A stretch of 64,000 nucleotides of DNA from positions 1,038,501 to 1,102,500 of the forward strand of contig LT629764.1 of NCBI GenBank assembly GCA_900105225.1, read 5' to 3'. The notes under the pieces are model-generated. The model was not told the origin of the DNA. It ran no database searches and saw nothing but the letters and a program-made list of their open reading frames with translations. The position numbers were made by a program, and so were the translations under genes. Positions within the stretch are counted from its first letter, which is position 1, and every line of letters starts with the position of its first letter. Source of the DNA: Paenibacillaceae bacterium GAS479 (lineage in GTDB: Bacteria > Bacillota > Bacilli > Paenibacillales > Paenibacillaceae). This document shows, piece by piece, positions 1 to 7,988 of this stretch.

Positions 1-539
1 GGAATTCCTTCTTGGAAATTTTCCGTTTCCTTAAGCGTTCGCTGAACCGTTTCAATTGTCTGCGCCGTTATTTTCATATGTTCATTGTAATTCATCATAA
101 AGCCGGTCGTTTTGCCGCTCTCGTTGGACTTCCAATCGATCAGGTCCTCGGATTGGGTATCGGAAGCAACTTGTTCCATGATCGCTTTATTGATCGCTTC
201 CGTCATGATCTGCTTCACCTTGAGCTGGGCAATCCGCATTAGCGGCGGTTGCAGTTTCTTTTCGATGACAAGCAGTGAGCTAATAGAAAAAAGGAGCAGT
301 AGAATCGCCATAATTAGTAACATCCAACGCTTGCCCCTGCGACGCCTTCTTTTTGGCTGGGCTGAATCTAGAGCAGTTGAGTATATTGTCGGCCCGCGTC
401 TTGACAACGTCGGCCGCAGATTCAACTTCCATGGCGTTGCCTGGCCTCTGCGGCCTACAGCAGGACGGGCGAGTCTCATCCGTTTTATCGGCCGGACCGG
501 CATCCGCCACGATATGCGACGTCTTCCCCATCGTGCCAT
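1..539 (-). CDS. yunB: Sporulation protein YunB (3' end cut by window edge)
   Basis: An open frame reads leftwards off the window edge, so only about 179 N-terminal codons are present. It has a very basic N-terminus (Arg-rich around residues 63-71), one membrane segment at about 72-91, and then the region with LMRIAQLKVKQIMTEAINKA, which resembles B. subtilis YunB from memory. YunB is a sporulation protein with one N-terminal membrane anchor; its exact biochemical role is not established. The chosen ATG follows GGGGAGGGGAATCG, a good ribosome binding site; the frame stays open further upstream without a better start. The C-terminal part lies outside the window. Confidence 0.8.
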   Translation of the reverse strand, partial: MARWGRRRISWRMPVRPIKRMRLARPAVGRRGQATPWKLNLRPTLSRRGPTIYSTALDSAQPKRRRRRGKRWMLLIMAILLLLFSISSLLVIEKKLQPPLMRIAQLKVKQIMTEAINKAIMEQVASDTQSEDLIDWKSNESGKTTGFMMNYNEHMKITAQTIETVQRTLKETENFQEGI

Positions 540-611
540 CGATTCCCCTCCCCGGACAACTAGGTTCCTTTCCCATCCTATGCGGCCATACCCGTGATAA
601 GAAGAAACGAT

Positions 612-638
612 AAAAAAACCGATCCGCATGCGGACCAG
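612..638 (-). terminator. Rho-independent terminator
   Basis: On the minus strand the self-complementary core TCCGCATGCGGA sits in a longer stem and is followed by seven T. It lies downstream of the IDEAL-domain gene and separates it from yunB. Confidence 0.7.
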
Positions 639-669
639 TTTTCGAAAATGCTTATTCAAGCCATAAAAA

Positions 670-1053
670 TCAAGGCATTTCGTTCATTTTAATCCGATTC
701 ACAGGCAACTGCGGACGCTTCGTCCCGATTTCACTATCAGTCGGCCGCCCCTTGCGCGCTGCCAACTCGTGGAACCAGTCCTCGTCCCACGTTAATAGCG
801 CGAGCTCGATTAGAGATTGGAGCTCTCCTCCGCTGCCAGCAGTATGGGAGTCATCCAGCTTGCGTACCTTAGACGCTCTTGCTCCTACACGTTTACCAAT
901 GATCCGTTCCCGATCGCTCTGGGTAACGACGACGCGGTAGATGCCGATAGGATCTTCCGCATCAACATATCCTATAAACTTCTCGTCCATCACCGTGACA
1001 CCGCTCACCCAATCGCCTACTCCGATGTGCTCCATTCCTGTCTCCAAGTTCAT
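670..1053 (-). CDS. IDEAL-domain small protein
   Basis: This is a 127-residue soluble protein with no signal peptide. The N-terminal half (about 10-65) looks like a small beta-rich domain. Residues about 78-98, around LIELALLTWDEDWFHELAAR, fit the short helical IDEAL domain of Firmicute proteins (hydrophobic-Ala-Leu, then Asp and Trp-Phe). The function of that domain is poorly known, so no activity is assigned. The ATG follows AGGGGAGGACGAGCGGT. It sits 33 bp downstream of the Rrf2 regulator and may be cotranscribed with it. The family call rests on a short motif. Confidence 0.6.
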   Translation of the reverse strand: MNLETGMEHIGVGDWVSGVTVMDEKFIGYVDAEDPIGIYRVVVTQSDRERIIGKRVGARASKVRKLDDSHTAGSGGELQSLIELALLTWDEDWFHELAARKGRPTDSEIGTKRPQLPVNRIKMNEMP

Positions 1054-1086
1054 ACCGCTCGTCCTCCCCTTTTAAGTCAGATAAAT

Positions 1087-1509
1087 TTATTTGTGGGCCA
1101 TTCGGATCCGCTCCAACACATCGCGAATCGTCATTTCCTCTAGATGCTGAAGCATCTTTTTTTCTGTCTCCGAAAATATTTCATCCATGGTAGCAGCCAT
1201 TTGGCTAGCAATCACGCAATCTCCCTGCTTGTCCCCCGAACACCAAGACGGCTTAATCGAGCCGATTGAGGTTGCCCGGTAAATGTCAGCCAGCGTCGCA
1301 TTCTCCGGAAGACATTCCAGCAAATAACCCCCGCCGATCCCTTCCTTAGTGGCGATATATCCTTGCTTGCGAAGCAAGCTCATAACCTTGCGGATCCTTG
1401 ACGGATGGGTATTCACATTGCGGGCAATGGCGTCACTCGTCGCCATTTGTTCCGGCCTGCTGGCCAGATACACAAGACTATGGACGGCTATTGTAAATTC
1501 GCTATTCAT
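1087..1509 (-). CDS. Rrf2-family transcriptional regulator
   Basis: A 140-residue protein with the Rrf2 layout: an N-terminal winged helix (about 1-75, including SDAIARNVNTHPSRIRKVMS and the wing GGGYLL) and a C-terminal dimerisation helix. A loop with SWCSGDKQGDC places two cysteines six residues apart. Rrf2 proteins often use such cysteines for an iron-sulfur cluster or redox sensing, but the IscR three-cysteine pattern is absent, so the ligand is unknown. An ATG two codons upstream is in frame, but it lies one base from the Shine-Dalgarno AAAGGGGG; this one is seven bases away. The promoter carries a dyad over the -10 box, which suggests autoregulation. Confidence 0.85.
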   Translation of the reverse strand: MNSEFTIAVHSLVYLASRPEQMATSDAIARNVNTHPSRIRKVMSLLRKQGYIATKEGIGGGYLLECLPENATLADIYRATSIGSIKPSWCSGDKQGDCVIASQMAATMDEIFSETEKKMLQHLEEMTIRDVLERIRMAHK

Positions 1510-1533
1510 CCGCATGCCCCCTTTTCTGCCATA

Positions 1534-1567
1534 CTGTTATTCTAATGGTTACAGTTGATCGAGTCAA
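1534..1567 (-). promoter_or_regulatory. sigmaA promoter with overlapping dyad for the Rrf2 gene
   Basis: On the minus strand: -35 TTGACT (1562-1567), 17-bp spacer, -10 TAGAAT (1539-1544). An imperfect inverted repeat with arms CTGT-N-A and T-N-ACAG spans 1534-1554 and covers the -10 box, as expected for an autorepressor operator. The Rrf2 assignment of the dyad is inference from position. Confidence 0.6.
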
Positions 1568-1594
1568 TAAGACCGCCGAATAATGGAAACCATA

Positions 1595-1623
1595 TTGAAT
1601 GTCCGACGTATATACGATATCCT
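1595..1623 (+). promoter_or_regulatory. Candidate sigmaA promoter for the 99-residue gene
   Basis: -35 TTGAAT (1595-1600), 17-bp spacer, -10 TATCCT (1618-1623), 24 bp before the start codon and divergent from the Rrf2 promoter. Confidence 0.45.
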
Positions 1624-1647
1624 ATTTTTGGAAAGGATTGTGAGAAT

Positions 1648-1947
1648 ATGGGTCTCGGAATTATACTTGCTGAACTTCTGTTGGAATTGAAAAGTATGGA
1701 TGGAATAGAAAAACATTATCGACGCATACGTGCCGCCCAAGGGATTCGTCATCTTTCACGCAGCTCCTCCGATATGCAGCAATTATTCCGTCGGCCAGAC
1801 ATACGCACAATCGCTTATGCCCAGCCAGGTCTGACTGAACTGCTCGCGGATCGCAGCTACAGAGAGAAACTGCTGAATAGCCTAGAGGAACGCCGGCAGC
1901 TTCGCAACAGACTGGAAACAGCCGCGGCGGCTAAGTTCGATAAATAG
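1648..1947 (+). CDS. Small unknown helical protein
   Basis: I do not recognise this 99-residue protein. It is predicted to be soluble and mostly helical, with a leucine-rich start (MGLGIILAELLLELK) and a charged Arg/Glu-rich C-terminal helix (about 70-90). The frame is open further upstream, but the ATG at 1648 is preceded by GGAAAGGATTGTGAGAAT, and the upstream extension would run into the promoter region. It is divergent from the Rrf2 gene and convergent with the alpha-glucosidase gene, so the Rrf2 regulator could control it. That is position-based inference only. Confidence 0.5.
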   Translation: MGLGIILAELLLELKSMDGIEKHYRRIRAAQGIRHLSRSSSDMQQLFRRPDIRTIAYAQPGLTELLADRSYREKLLNSLEERRQLRNRLETAAAAKFDK

Positions 1948-1992
1948 AAAAAGCCCCTCCCCACTGCAAGGACGCAGAGAGGAAAGGGGCTG
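1946..1992 (-). terminator. Terminator after the alpha-glucosidase gene
   Basis: Stem AGCCCCT/AGGGGCT with a long GC-rich internal part, followed by CTTTTTC on the minus strand. It also lies between convergent genes and could act in both directions. Confidence 0.7.
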
Positions 1993-1998
1993 AAAAGC

Positions 1999-3765
1999 TT
2001 AATTGTTCCGGATAACCGTTGAGCTTGCATCCTCTGCCGTAGGCGAAGTCTTTTTCGACGAAGAGTCAGTAGATCCTGCAGCTCCGATCAGCCGGTAAAC
2101 ACGGGATTCATATGGCTTGAGCGTAAGCTCGCCGATCTGCTCCTCCGCATCTGTCAAATAATTGGTCAGAAGCAGCTCAGATGTGCGCCACGCCAGTTCA
2201 TTTGGCAGTTGAGCGGAAGCTTCCAGCGAGCTAAGGTTGCTGATGACTAAGAGCTGCTCCTCACCGAGAGTTCTCGTGTAGGCGTAAATCTGAGTATGAT
2301 CATCCAAAATCAGATCATAGTCGCCGTAAATGGCAGCCTGATTTTCTGCACGCAGACGAATCAGTCGTTTGTAATGATTATAGATGGAATCCGGATCTTC
2401 CATCGATTGTTGAACATTGATATGCGTATAGTTCGGATTGAGCTTGAGCCACGGAGTGCCTGTCGTGAAACCTGCATTCTCCTCCGCATTCCATTGCATC
2501 GGTGTGCGTGAGTTGTCACGGCCCGTTTTCCATATGATTCGCATAACGTCCTCGTGGCTCGTCCCATTTTGCGTCTCATAACGGTATAGATTTTTGATCG
2601 CTACGTCATTGTAGTCCTCGATGGACGGGAACTGCACATTGGTCATGCCGAGCTCCTGCCCTTGATAAATGAACGGTGTACCCTGCATCAGGAAATACAT
2701 CGTCGCGAGCGATTTCGCCGATTCCTTCCAGTACAATCCGTCATCACCCCAAGTGGAGACCGAGCGCGGCTGATCATGGTTTTCCAGGAACAGAGCATTC
2801 CAGCCTCGGCCCTGCAACCCTTTTTGCCAGCGCGTCAAGGTCGACTTCAGCGAATGAAGATCAAGTCCGCCTTCCGGACTTTTATTCCACAAGCCAAGAT
2901 GCTCGAATTGGAAAATCATATTAAAGGCGCCCTTTTGCTCATCAACCCAAGCCTCGGAATCATCCACCGTTACACCGTTCGCCTCGCCTACCGTAACCGC
3001 GTCCGGATATTTCTCAAGCGTCTCGCGTTTTAGCTCAGCAAGAAAATCATGAATTCCTTCCTGGTTCATATGCCCGTCAAAGCTCGGTACATACGTCAGG
3101 CCGTTTGGATTCGGCATATCAGGGAAGCCAGCTGTTTTTTTGATATGGGAGATCGCATCCACACGGAAACCGTCGATGCCTTTGTCCAGCCACCAGTTAA
3201 TCATTCCATACAGATCCTGGCGAACGGCTGGGTTTTCCCAGTTCAGATCCGGCTGGCGACGGGAGAAAATATGCATGAAATATTGACCCGACTTATCGTC
3301 GAATTCCCATGCTGGGCCACCGAAAATGCTTTCCCAGTTGTTCGGCTCGCCGCCCGTCTCCGGGTTCGGATCTCGCCAAATGTAATAATCGCGCTTCTCG
3401 CTATCCTTGCCGGACCGCGACTCAATAAACCACGGATGCTCATCCGACGTATGGTTGATGACGAGATCAAGAATCAGCTTCATGCCACGAGCATGAACCT
3501 CTTCAAGCAACAGATTGAAATCTTCCATCGTGCCGAACTCTTCCATAATATCCTGGTAGTCGGAGATGTCATAACCATTATCGTCATTAGGAGATTTGAA
3601 AACCGGACAGATCCAGATAAGTCCGATGCCTAGTCCCTTAAGATAGTCCAGCTTGGAGATAATACCGCGGATGTCGCCGATTCCGTCGCCATTGCTGTCC
3701 ATAAAGGAGCGCGGATAAATTTGATACGCAGCTGTTTCCTTCCACCAGCGAATCGTTTTATTCAT
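1999..3765 (-). CDS. malL: GH13 alpha-glucosidase (oligo-1,6-glucosidase type)
   Basis: A 588-residue cytoplasmic glycoside hydrolase of family GH13. It starts with WWKETAAYQIYPRSFMDSNG, has region I DLVINH at 100-105, the nucleophile Asp203 in GFRVDAIS, the acid/base Glu261 in VGEANG and the stabilising Asp331 in ENHDQPR. This family releases glucose from the non-reducing end of short maltooligosaccharides or isomaltooligosaccharides. The region after the nucleophile reads DAISHI, not the pattern I associate with trehalose-6-phosphate hydrolases, so I prefer oligo-1,6-glucosidase/alpha-glucosidase; linkage preference cannot be read reliably. The last ~30 residues form a Ser/Thr/Lys-rich tail beyond the usual beta-sandwich. 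A LacI-type operator sits in the promoter. Confidence 0.85.
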   Translation of the reverse strand: MNKTIRWWKETAAYQIYPRSFMDSNGDGIGDIRGIISKLDYLKGLGIGLIWICPVFKSPNDDNGYDISDYQDIMEEFGTMEDFNLLLEEVHARGMKLILDLVINHTSDEHPWFIESRSGKDSEKRDYYIWRDPNPETGGEPNNWESIFGGPAWEFDDKSGQYFMHIFSRRQPDLNWENPAVRQDLYGMINWWLDKGIDGFRVDAISHIKKTAGFPDMPNPNGLTYVPSFDGHMNQEGIHDFLAELKRETLEKYPDAVTVGEANGVTVDDSEAWVDEQKGAFNMIFQFEHLGLWNKSPEGGLDLHSLKSTLTRWQKGLQGRGWNALFLENHDQPRSVSTWGDDGLYWKESAKSLATMYFLMQGTPFIYQGQELGMTNVQFPSIEDYNDVAIKNLYRYETQNGTSHEDVMRIIWKTGRDNSRTPMQWNAEENAGFTTGTPWLKLNPNYTHINVQQSMEDPDSIYNHYKRLIRLRAENQAAIYGDYDLILDDHTQIYAYTRTLGEEQLLVISNLSSLEASAQLPNELAWRTSELLLTNYLTDAEEQIGELTLKPYESRVYRLIGAAGSTDSSSKKTSPTAEDASSTVIRNN

Positions 3766-3837
3766 TGTTTACCATCCTTTGTTTTAGCTTGTCTGGCTAG
3801 GAAGGGAATATGCCATCCGCCTTCTGTTCGCCGAGGT

Positions 3838-3874
3838 TGTACAAACGTTTGCACAATTCCTGTACATCATAGCA
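3838..3874 (-). promoter_or_regulatory. Extended -10 promoter and LacI-family operator of the alpha-glucosidase gene
   Basis: On the minus strand an extended -10 TGCTATGAT (3866-3874) is followed by the palindrome TGTGCAAACGTTTGTACA (3838-3855) centred on CG. This is typical of LacI/GalR-family operators; it fits a local maltose repressor or a weak CcpA cre box. No maltose repressor gene is in the window. Confidence 0.6.
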
Positions 3875-3971
3875 TATTCCACAGTTTGTGGCATGTGATT
3901 TTTGGGGGTCTAGTAAGATTTAGTATGTTCCAAATTGCTAGAGTTTAATCGATCCAATGTCCAGAAAATTG

Positions 3972-4003
3972 AAAAAAGGACACTCCTCAGAGTATCCTTT
4001 TTT
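3972..4003 (-). terminator. Terminator after the SLH protein gene
   Basis: Stem GGATACTC/GAGTGTCC with a TGAG loop, flanked by A6 and T6, so functional on either strand. Confidence 0.75.
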
Positions 4004-4016
4004 CGACTGACTTAAA

Positions 4017-5483
4017 TTATGGCATTTCGGGCAGCGGTCCTCCTGGAGGACCACCAGGTACCGGAGGAAAGTTCGGATCGGGCGGAACTCCCGGAGCACC
4101 TTGCCCCGGAGGGGTGTTCGGATCGGCTGGAAAAACCAGCTCAACCGTATCATTATTTGCAATCTGCCCGTACTCATCCTCTACTCCGTTTACCACCAGT
4201 TTAAGAGTGTCCCCTGGACTTATTTCGTCATAAGCGGAGCCTATATTAAACCGTACTTGGTTCGGTGAAAAAAAGATAGCTCTAACGATCTCTATGTTCT
4301 GCCCGTTCTCGTTCTCAACGGTTAAAGTATAGTTTGCTTCGTCCTCAGCATTATCTAAAACTTCATTATTAAATGTGACAACTAAGCCATTGGTCGTGTC
4401 ATAAGTCAAATCTGTCACGGTTAGTTTTGAATAGACTGTATAGGATTCCGTCATAATCTCACTTGTGGTCATGCTTTCCTTAAGCGCAATCGCCTTCACC
4501 GTAACATTCTCGTCTATGCCAAATGGATGAGTGTACAACGTGCTTAATTCTGTTGGATCGCTTCCGTCAAGCGTATAGTAAACCGATGCACCGACAGTAG
4601 CCGTACTGATGGAGATTGTTGTTCCCGTAAGAACTAAGCCGCCCGAGGGATTCGCAACAGGCTTACCGACTGTTTCAGGCGTTGCCGATGGGGCTGGTGT
4701 TGCTGTTGGCACCGGCGTTGCCGTTGGTGTCGGCGTTGCCGTTGGTGTCGGCGTTGCCGTTGGTGTCGGCGTTGCCGTTGGCGCCGGCGTTGCCGTTGGC
4801 GCCGGCGTTGCCGTTGGCGCCGGCGTTGCCTGAGAAATCTGATATTCAAAAGTTTGCTTCGCTTCATAAGCTCCTAATACAAGCAGATCACGCGTAGCAT
4901 TGCGTTGACCACCGAATTTCCCGTTGCTGTCATTGTTCAGAAGTTTTAAATTCAGCGCAAGCGCAACATAACCCTTCGCCCAGTCAGAGACTGTTGAATC
5001 GCTAACTCCGCTTGTCTTTGAAGCTTCTTCTTTTTGCCCTAATCCTTTAATTAAAAAGGCAGCAAGCTGTTCCTTCGACACTTTGCCTGATGGAGCAAAT
5101 GAACCTCCGCCAATGCCATCTGTAATTCCAGCCGCTTTAATCGCCTCAATGTAAGGCAGCGCATATCCATTTGCTGCATCATCGCTTCTTACATCCTTGA
5201 AGCTGGATGTTTTAAGCGATTGATCTACATTCAGCTGGAAAATAAGCGCCGCTACTTTGGCAAATTGGGCACGATTCATTTCCTGCTTCAGACCGAACTG
5301 GGATTCGCCTACCCCGTTGAAAATACCCGCCTGAATAAGAGCGTCAAACTTGGCCTTTGTAGCCGCATCCAGATCCTTTAAATCTTTGAATGAGTCGACA
5401 GTCTTCGCAGCATATACTGCCGAACTACCGGACAAAATCAAGACTAAAGCAAGACACCCGACTAACCATCTCTTAAGAGCCAA
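4017..5483 (-). CDS. SLH-anchored surface protein with Ig-like domains
   Basis: A 488-residue exported protein. A signal peptide (about 1-25, ending VYAA) is followed by three SLH domains (about 30-210) that bind the secondary cell-wall polymer. A Pro-Thr-Ala linker comes next (about 218-268), then a chitobiase-like beta domain (about 270-350, with ASVYYTLDGSDPT), an S-layer Ig-like domain (about 352-455) and a Pro/Gly-rich tail. It has no catalytic motif, so a structural or binding role on the cell wall is most likely. Translation starts at TTG behind GGGGGAAGTGAA; no ATG nearby fits. A terminator separates it from the upstream cobalamin operon, so it is probably a separate unit. The linker is coded by a tandem DNA repeat. 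Confidence 0.8.
   Translation of the reverse strand: MALKRWLVGCLALVLILSGSSAVYAAKTVDSFKDLKDLDAATKAKFDALIQAGIFNGVGESQFGLKQEMNRAQFAKVAALIFQLNVDQSLKTSSFKDVRSDDAANGYALPYIEAIKAAGITDGIGGGSFAPSGKVSKEQLAAFLIKGLGQKEEASKTSGVSDSTVSDWAKGYVALALNLKLLNNDSNGKFGGQRNATRDLLVLGAYEAKQTFEYQISQATPAPTATPAPTATPAPTATPTPTATPTPTATPTPTATPVPTATPAPSATPETVGKPVANPSGGLVLTGTTISISTATVGASVYYTLDGSDPTELSTLYTHPFGIDENVTVKAIALKESMTTSEIMTESYTVYSKLTVTDLTYDTTNGLVVTFNNEVLDNAEDEANYTLTVENENGQNIEIVRAIFFSPNQVRFNIGSAYDEISPGDTLKLVVNGVEDEYGQIANNDTVELVFPADPNTPPGQGAPGVPPDPNFPPVPGGPPGGPLPEMP
4679..4829. repeat. 18-bp tandem repeat coding the Pro-Thr-Ala linker
   Basis: About eight copies of an 18-bp unit (GGCGTTGCCGTTGGTGTC, with a GGCGCC variant) within the SLH protein gene. 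Each unit codes six residues of the PTATPA type. Copy number is likely to vary between strains by slippage. Confidence 0.85.
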
Positions 5484-5565
5484 TTCACTTCCCCCGTTCT
5501 GTGTATTGTTAATTAATCATACACAGATTACATCGGTATTACTGCGCAGCAATGAAGAGTTTTCC

Positions 5566-5593
5566 AAAAAAAATCTTGCCTCAAATTTAAGGC
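5566..5593 (-). terminator. Terminator at the end of the cobalamin operon
   Basis: A short stem GCCTT/GAGGC overlaps the stop codon of the S-subunit gene and is followed by eight T on the minus strand. The stem is short but the T tract is strong. Confidence 0.6.
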
Positions 5594-6315
5594 TCAATCA
5601 TCCCATACTTCAACTTGATTCGATCCAGCTTCTCAAGCATCGGCCGCGAGAGAATGAACAAGAAACATACCGTTGCGGCTGCATGAACCAAATCAAATCC
5701 TATGCCTGAAGCATAAGCGGCGAGCAGAATCTCTCTGTTAATAGTGGGAGTAATCATAAGAACCGAACTAGTGTTCATGATTACTCCGTAGATTAATACG
5801 GTAGCCGCACCGCCAAATAAACAAAGGGATAGCTTCGTCCGTTTAAGCCACCCTTTTTGGAATAGAAGACCTGACAGAAACCCAATAATGCCAAACCCGA
5901 ACATCTGCCACGGCGTCCATGGTCCTTGTCCGAAAAAGAAGTTGGATATGAAGCCAGCGGCTGCTCCTACCAAAAATCCCGCTTCCGCTCCCAGGCTTAC
6001 CCCTGAAATAATCACGATCGCAATGACCGGCTTGAACTGCGGCAGCATGAAAAAAGCTGATCTCCCTGCTACGGTAATTGCAGTCATTACGGCTATGACA
6101 ACAATCTCTCTCGCCTGAGGTTTTCGTTTCTCAAATACGAGTGCAAATGGAATGAATGTGAACAATATAATAAGCAGACTTATGAAGTAGTACTTGCGGC
6201 TTTCCCATAAAAACACACCCATCAAAATGGTAGCTGGAATCACCAATAAAATAAGCACGGCTGCAGCTAAAGTACGTTTGCTGAGTCGGCGGTCATTCAA
6301 CGGCTGTTTTGGCAT
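5587..6315 (-). CDS. cbrT: ECF transporter substrate-binding S subunit, predicted cobalamin-specific
   Basis: A 242-residue membrane protein with about six hydrophobic segments and the loop FFFGQGPWTPWQMFGFG, as in S subunits of energy-coupling-factor transporters. S subunits bind one vitamin and toggle in the membrane together with a T subunit and two ATPases. Here all parts lie in one operon under a cobalamin riboswitch, so corrinoid import is the predicted role and the CbrT name is used. The start overlaps the end of the ATPase gene by 19 bp and has no strong Shine-Dalgarno, which points to translational coupling. Specificity is inferred from regulation and gene order, not from binding residues. 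Confidence 0.8.
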   Translation of the reverse strand: MPKQPLNDRRLSKRTLAAAVLILLVIPATILMGVFLWESRKYYFISLLIILFTFIPFALVFEKRKPQAREIVVIAVMTAITVAGRSAFFMLPQFKPVIAIVIISGVSLGAEAGFLVGAAAGFISNFFFGQGPWTPWQMFGFGIIGFLSGLLFQKGWLKRTKLSLCLFGGAATVLIYGVIMNTSSVLMITPTINREILLAAYASGIGFDLVHAAATVCFLFILSRPMLEKLDRIKLKYGMIEP

Positions 6316-7988
6316 CGTTCAATCACGCTTTCCACGGTTACCGCATCTCGCCACAAATGGCGTGCCATGCGATTAGCCGACGTTGTATAAAAATTATTTC
6401 CTGCAAAAAAAGCAGTCGCTGTGTTGGTAGAGACGATGCTTCCATCAAAAAACATGGAGCACTCCTCCCCATACTTGGCACAGAACTCAATATCATGGGA
6501 AACCATAATAATGGTGACCCCTTCCGCATTCAATTTTTTCAGGAAAAGGCCGAGCTTTTCTTTGAAAAAACTGTCCAGTCCCTTGGTTGGCTCATCCAGG
6601 ATAAGAATGGAAGGCTCAAGCAGGAGCACCTTGGCAAGCGCAGCCCGCTGCTGTTCTCCCCCGCTCAAATCATAAGGATGCATCGAGAGCAGCGGTTTCA
6701 ATTCCGCAAATACTGAAACAGCGTCCACTCTCGCTTTTTTCTGCTCTATCGTTTGCTCTGAGTCTGACAGCATCTCGTATAAATCAAGCTCAACCGTCTT
6801 TTTCACAAATAAAGATTGGGGATTTTGCGGCAGCACTCCCAGGAAATTGCGGAACAAGTCACGTGCTTTCATTGAGGCTGGTTGTTTCCCTTCCAGCAGC
6901 ACTTTTCCGCGGTAAGGACGAACAATTCCGCTTAGAAGTGAGAGCGCGGTTGACTTCCCTGTGCCATTTCCGCCAACCAAACAATAAAACTGCCCTTTAC
7001 GCACTTTAAATGACAGATCCTTGATGATGTCAGGACCATTTTTTTCGTATTTGAACCAGACGTCCTTGAACTCGGCAACAATAGGCTGCTGGAGTTTAGT
7101 AGCAGGTACATCCTTACGGTCGTCCACTTCTGACCTCTCCGCCCGATGGCGGAACTTGTCCTGCAGCCATTGCCTGCCCTCTTTCACGGTAAGCGGAAGC
7201 GGCGCGTGCACCATTGTTTCCGTCTCTATCGCCGTATAGATTTGCATCGGTGCAGGCATCGAGAGGTACATCGGATGTCCCATCGAATGCAGCTTTTTCC
7301 CGACATTCCGAGGTGTATCATCAGCAATCAAAAATCCATCATCCAGAACAAGGAGCCGATCGGTGAGCGGCAGCACCTCTTCAAGACGATGCTCCGTCAT
7401 AATGACCGTCACTCCAAGCTCCCGGTTGATTTTGCTTACTGTCTCCAAAAAATCCATAGCGGCAATCGGATCCAACTGAGACGTTGGTTCATCGAGGATC
7501 AACAGGGACGGATGCATTGCCATGATAGAAGCCAAGTTGAGCAGCTGCTTTTGCCCTCCGGACAGCTCTGACACCGACTTGTGGAACCAGGTTTGAATGC
7601 CGAAAAAGCTGGCCATCTCAGCTACACGAAGCCGGATCGTCTGCCCATCAAGTCCCAAGCTCTCCAATCCAAAAGCTAGTTCATGCCATACTTTATCGGT
7701 AACGATCCCATTGTCCGGATTTTGCAGTACAAATCCAATTTCTGATGCTTGGGTTCTATGATCTATCTCGCTTAACGGAGCTTCCTTGTAATAAATCGTA
7801 CCGCTGCGTGCTCCATGAGGCGCCAGTATCGGCTTGAGCTGCTTGAGGAGAGTACTTTTACCACAGCCCGATTTACCAATAATCGTAATGAATTCACCGC
7901 TTGATACAGTAAGATCAATATGTGATAACGCCTTTTTTTGTTGTCCCGGAAAAGCAAAGCTCAAATCTTCGATACGATATACTTCCAT
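6297..7988 (-). CDS. cbrU: Duplicated ECF transporter ATPase
   Basis: A 563-residue fusion of two ABC ATPase domains. Domain 1: Walker A GKSGCGKST (38-46), Q-loop FVLQNP (86-91), signature LSGGQ (142-146), Walker B ILDEP (164-168), switch His200. Domain 2: Walker A GGNGTGKST (339-347), Q-loop LPQNP (386-390), signature LSGGE (441-445), Walker B ILDEP (463-467), switch His498. All catalytic motifs are intact in both halves. It should power the T and S subunits encoded on either side. The ATG follows GGAGGAAGTTAA. The gene overlaps the end of the T-subunit gene by 28 bp. Confidence 0.9.
   Translation of the reverse strand: MEVYRIEDLSFAFPGQQKKALSHIDLTVSSGEFITIIGKSGCGKSTLLKQLKPILAPHGARSGTIYYKEAPLSEIDHRTQASEIGFVLQNPDNGIVTDKVWHELAFGLESLGLDGQTIRLRVAEMASFFGIQTWFHKSVSELSGGQKQLLNLASIMAMHPSLLILDEPTSQLDPIAAMDFLETVSKINRELGVTVIMTEHRLEEVLPLTDRLLVLDDGFLIADDTPRNVGKKLHSMGHPMYLSMPAPMQIYTAIETETMVHAPLPLTVKEGRQWLQDKFRHRAERSEVDDRKDVPATKLQQPIVAEFKDVWFKYEKNGPDIIKDLSFKVRKGQFYCLVGGNGTGKSTALSLLSGIVRPYRGKVLLEGKQPASMKARDLFRNFLGVLPQNPQSLFVKKTVELDLYEMLSDSEQTIEQKKARVDAVSVFAELKPLLSMHPYDLSGGEQQRAALAKVLLLEPSILILDEPTKGLDSFFKEKLGLFLKKLNAEGVTIIMVSHDIEFCAKYGEECSMFFDGSIVSTNTATAFFAGNNFYTTSANRMARHLWRDAVTVESVIERCQNSR

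Noticed and set aside
112..613. Plus-strand and minus-strand frames across yunB (for example 280-576)
   Set aside because: The frame with the YunB-like sequence, membrane segment and good ribosome binding site explains this region.
1999..3765. Trehalose-6-phosphate hydrolase (treC)
   Set aside because: The residues after the nucleophile and the absence of a treP or treR neighbour fit alpha-glucosidase better.
4679..4829. Possible CRISPR array
   Set aside because: The repeats are contiguous with no spacers and lie in a coding frame.
4609..4897. Several frames with Val-Gly, Arg-Gln or Ala-Leu-Pro repeats
   Set aside because: These are other-frame readings of the 18-bp repeat inside the SLH gene.
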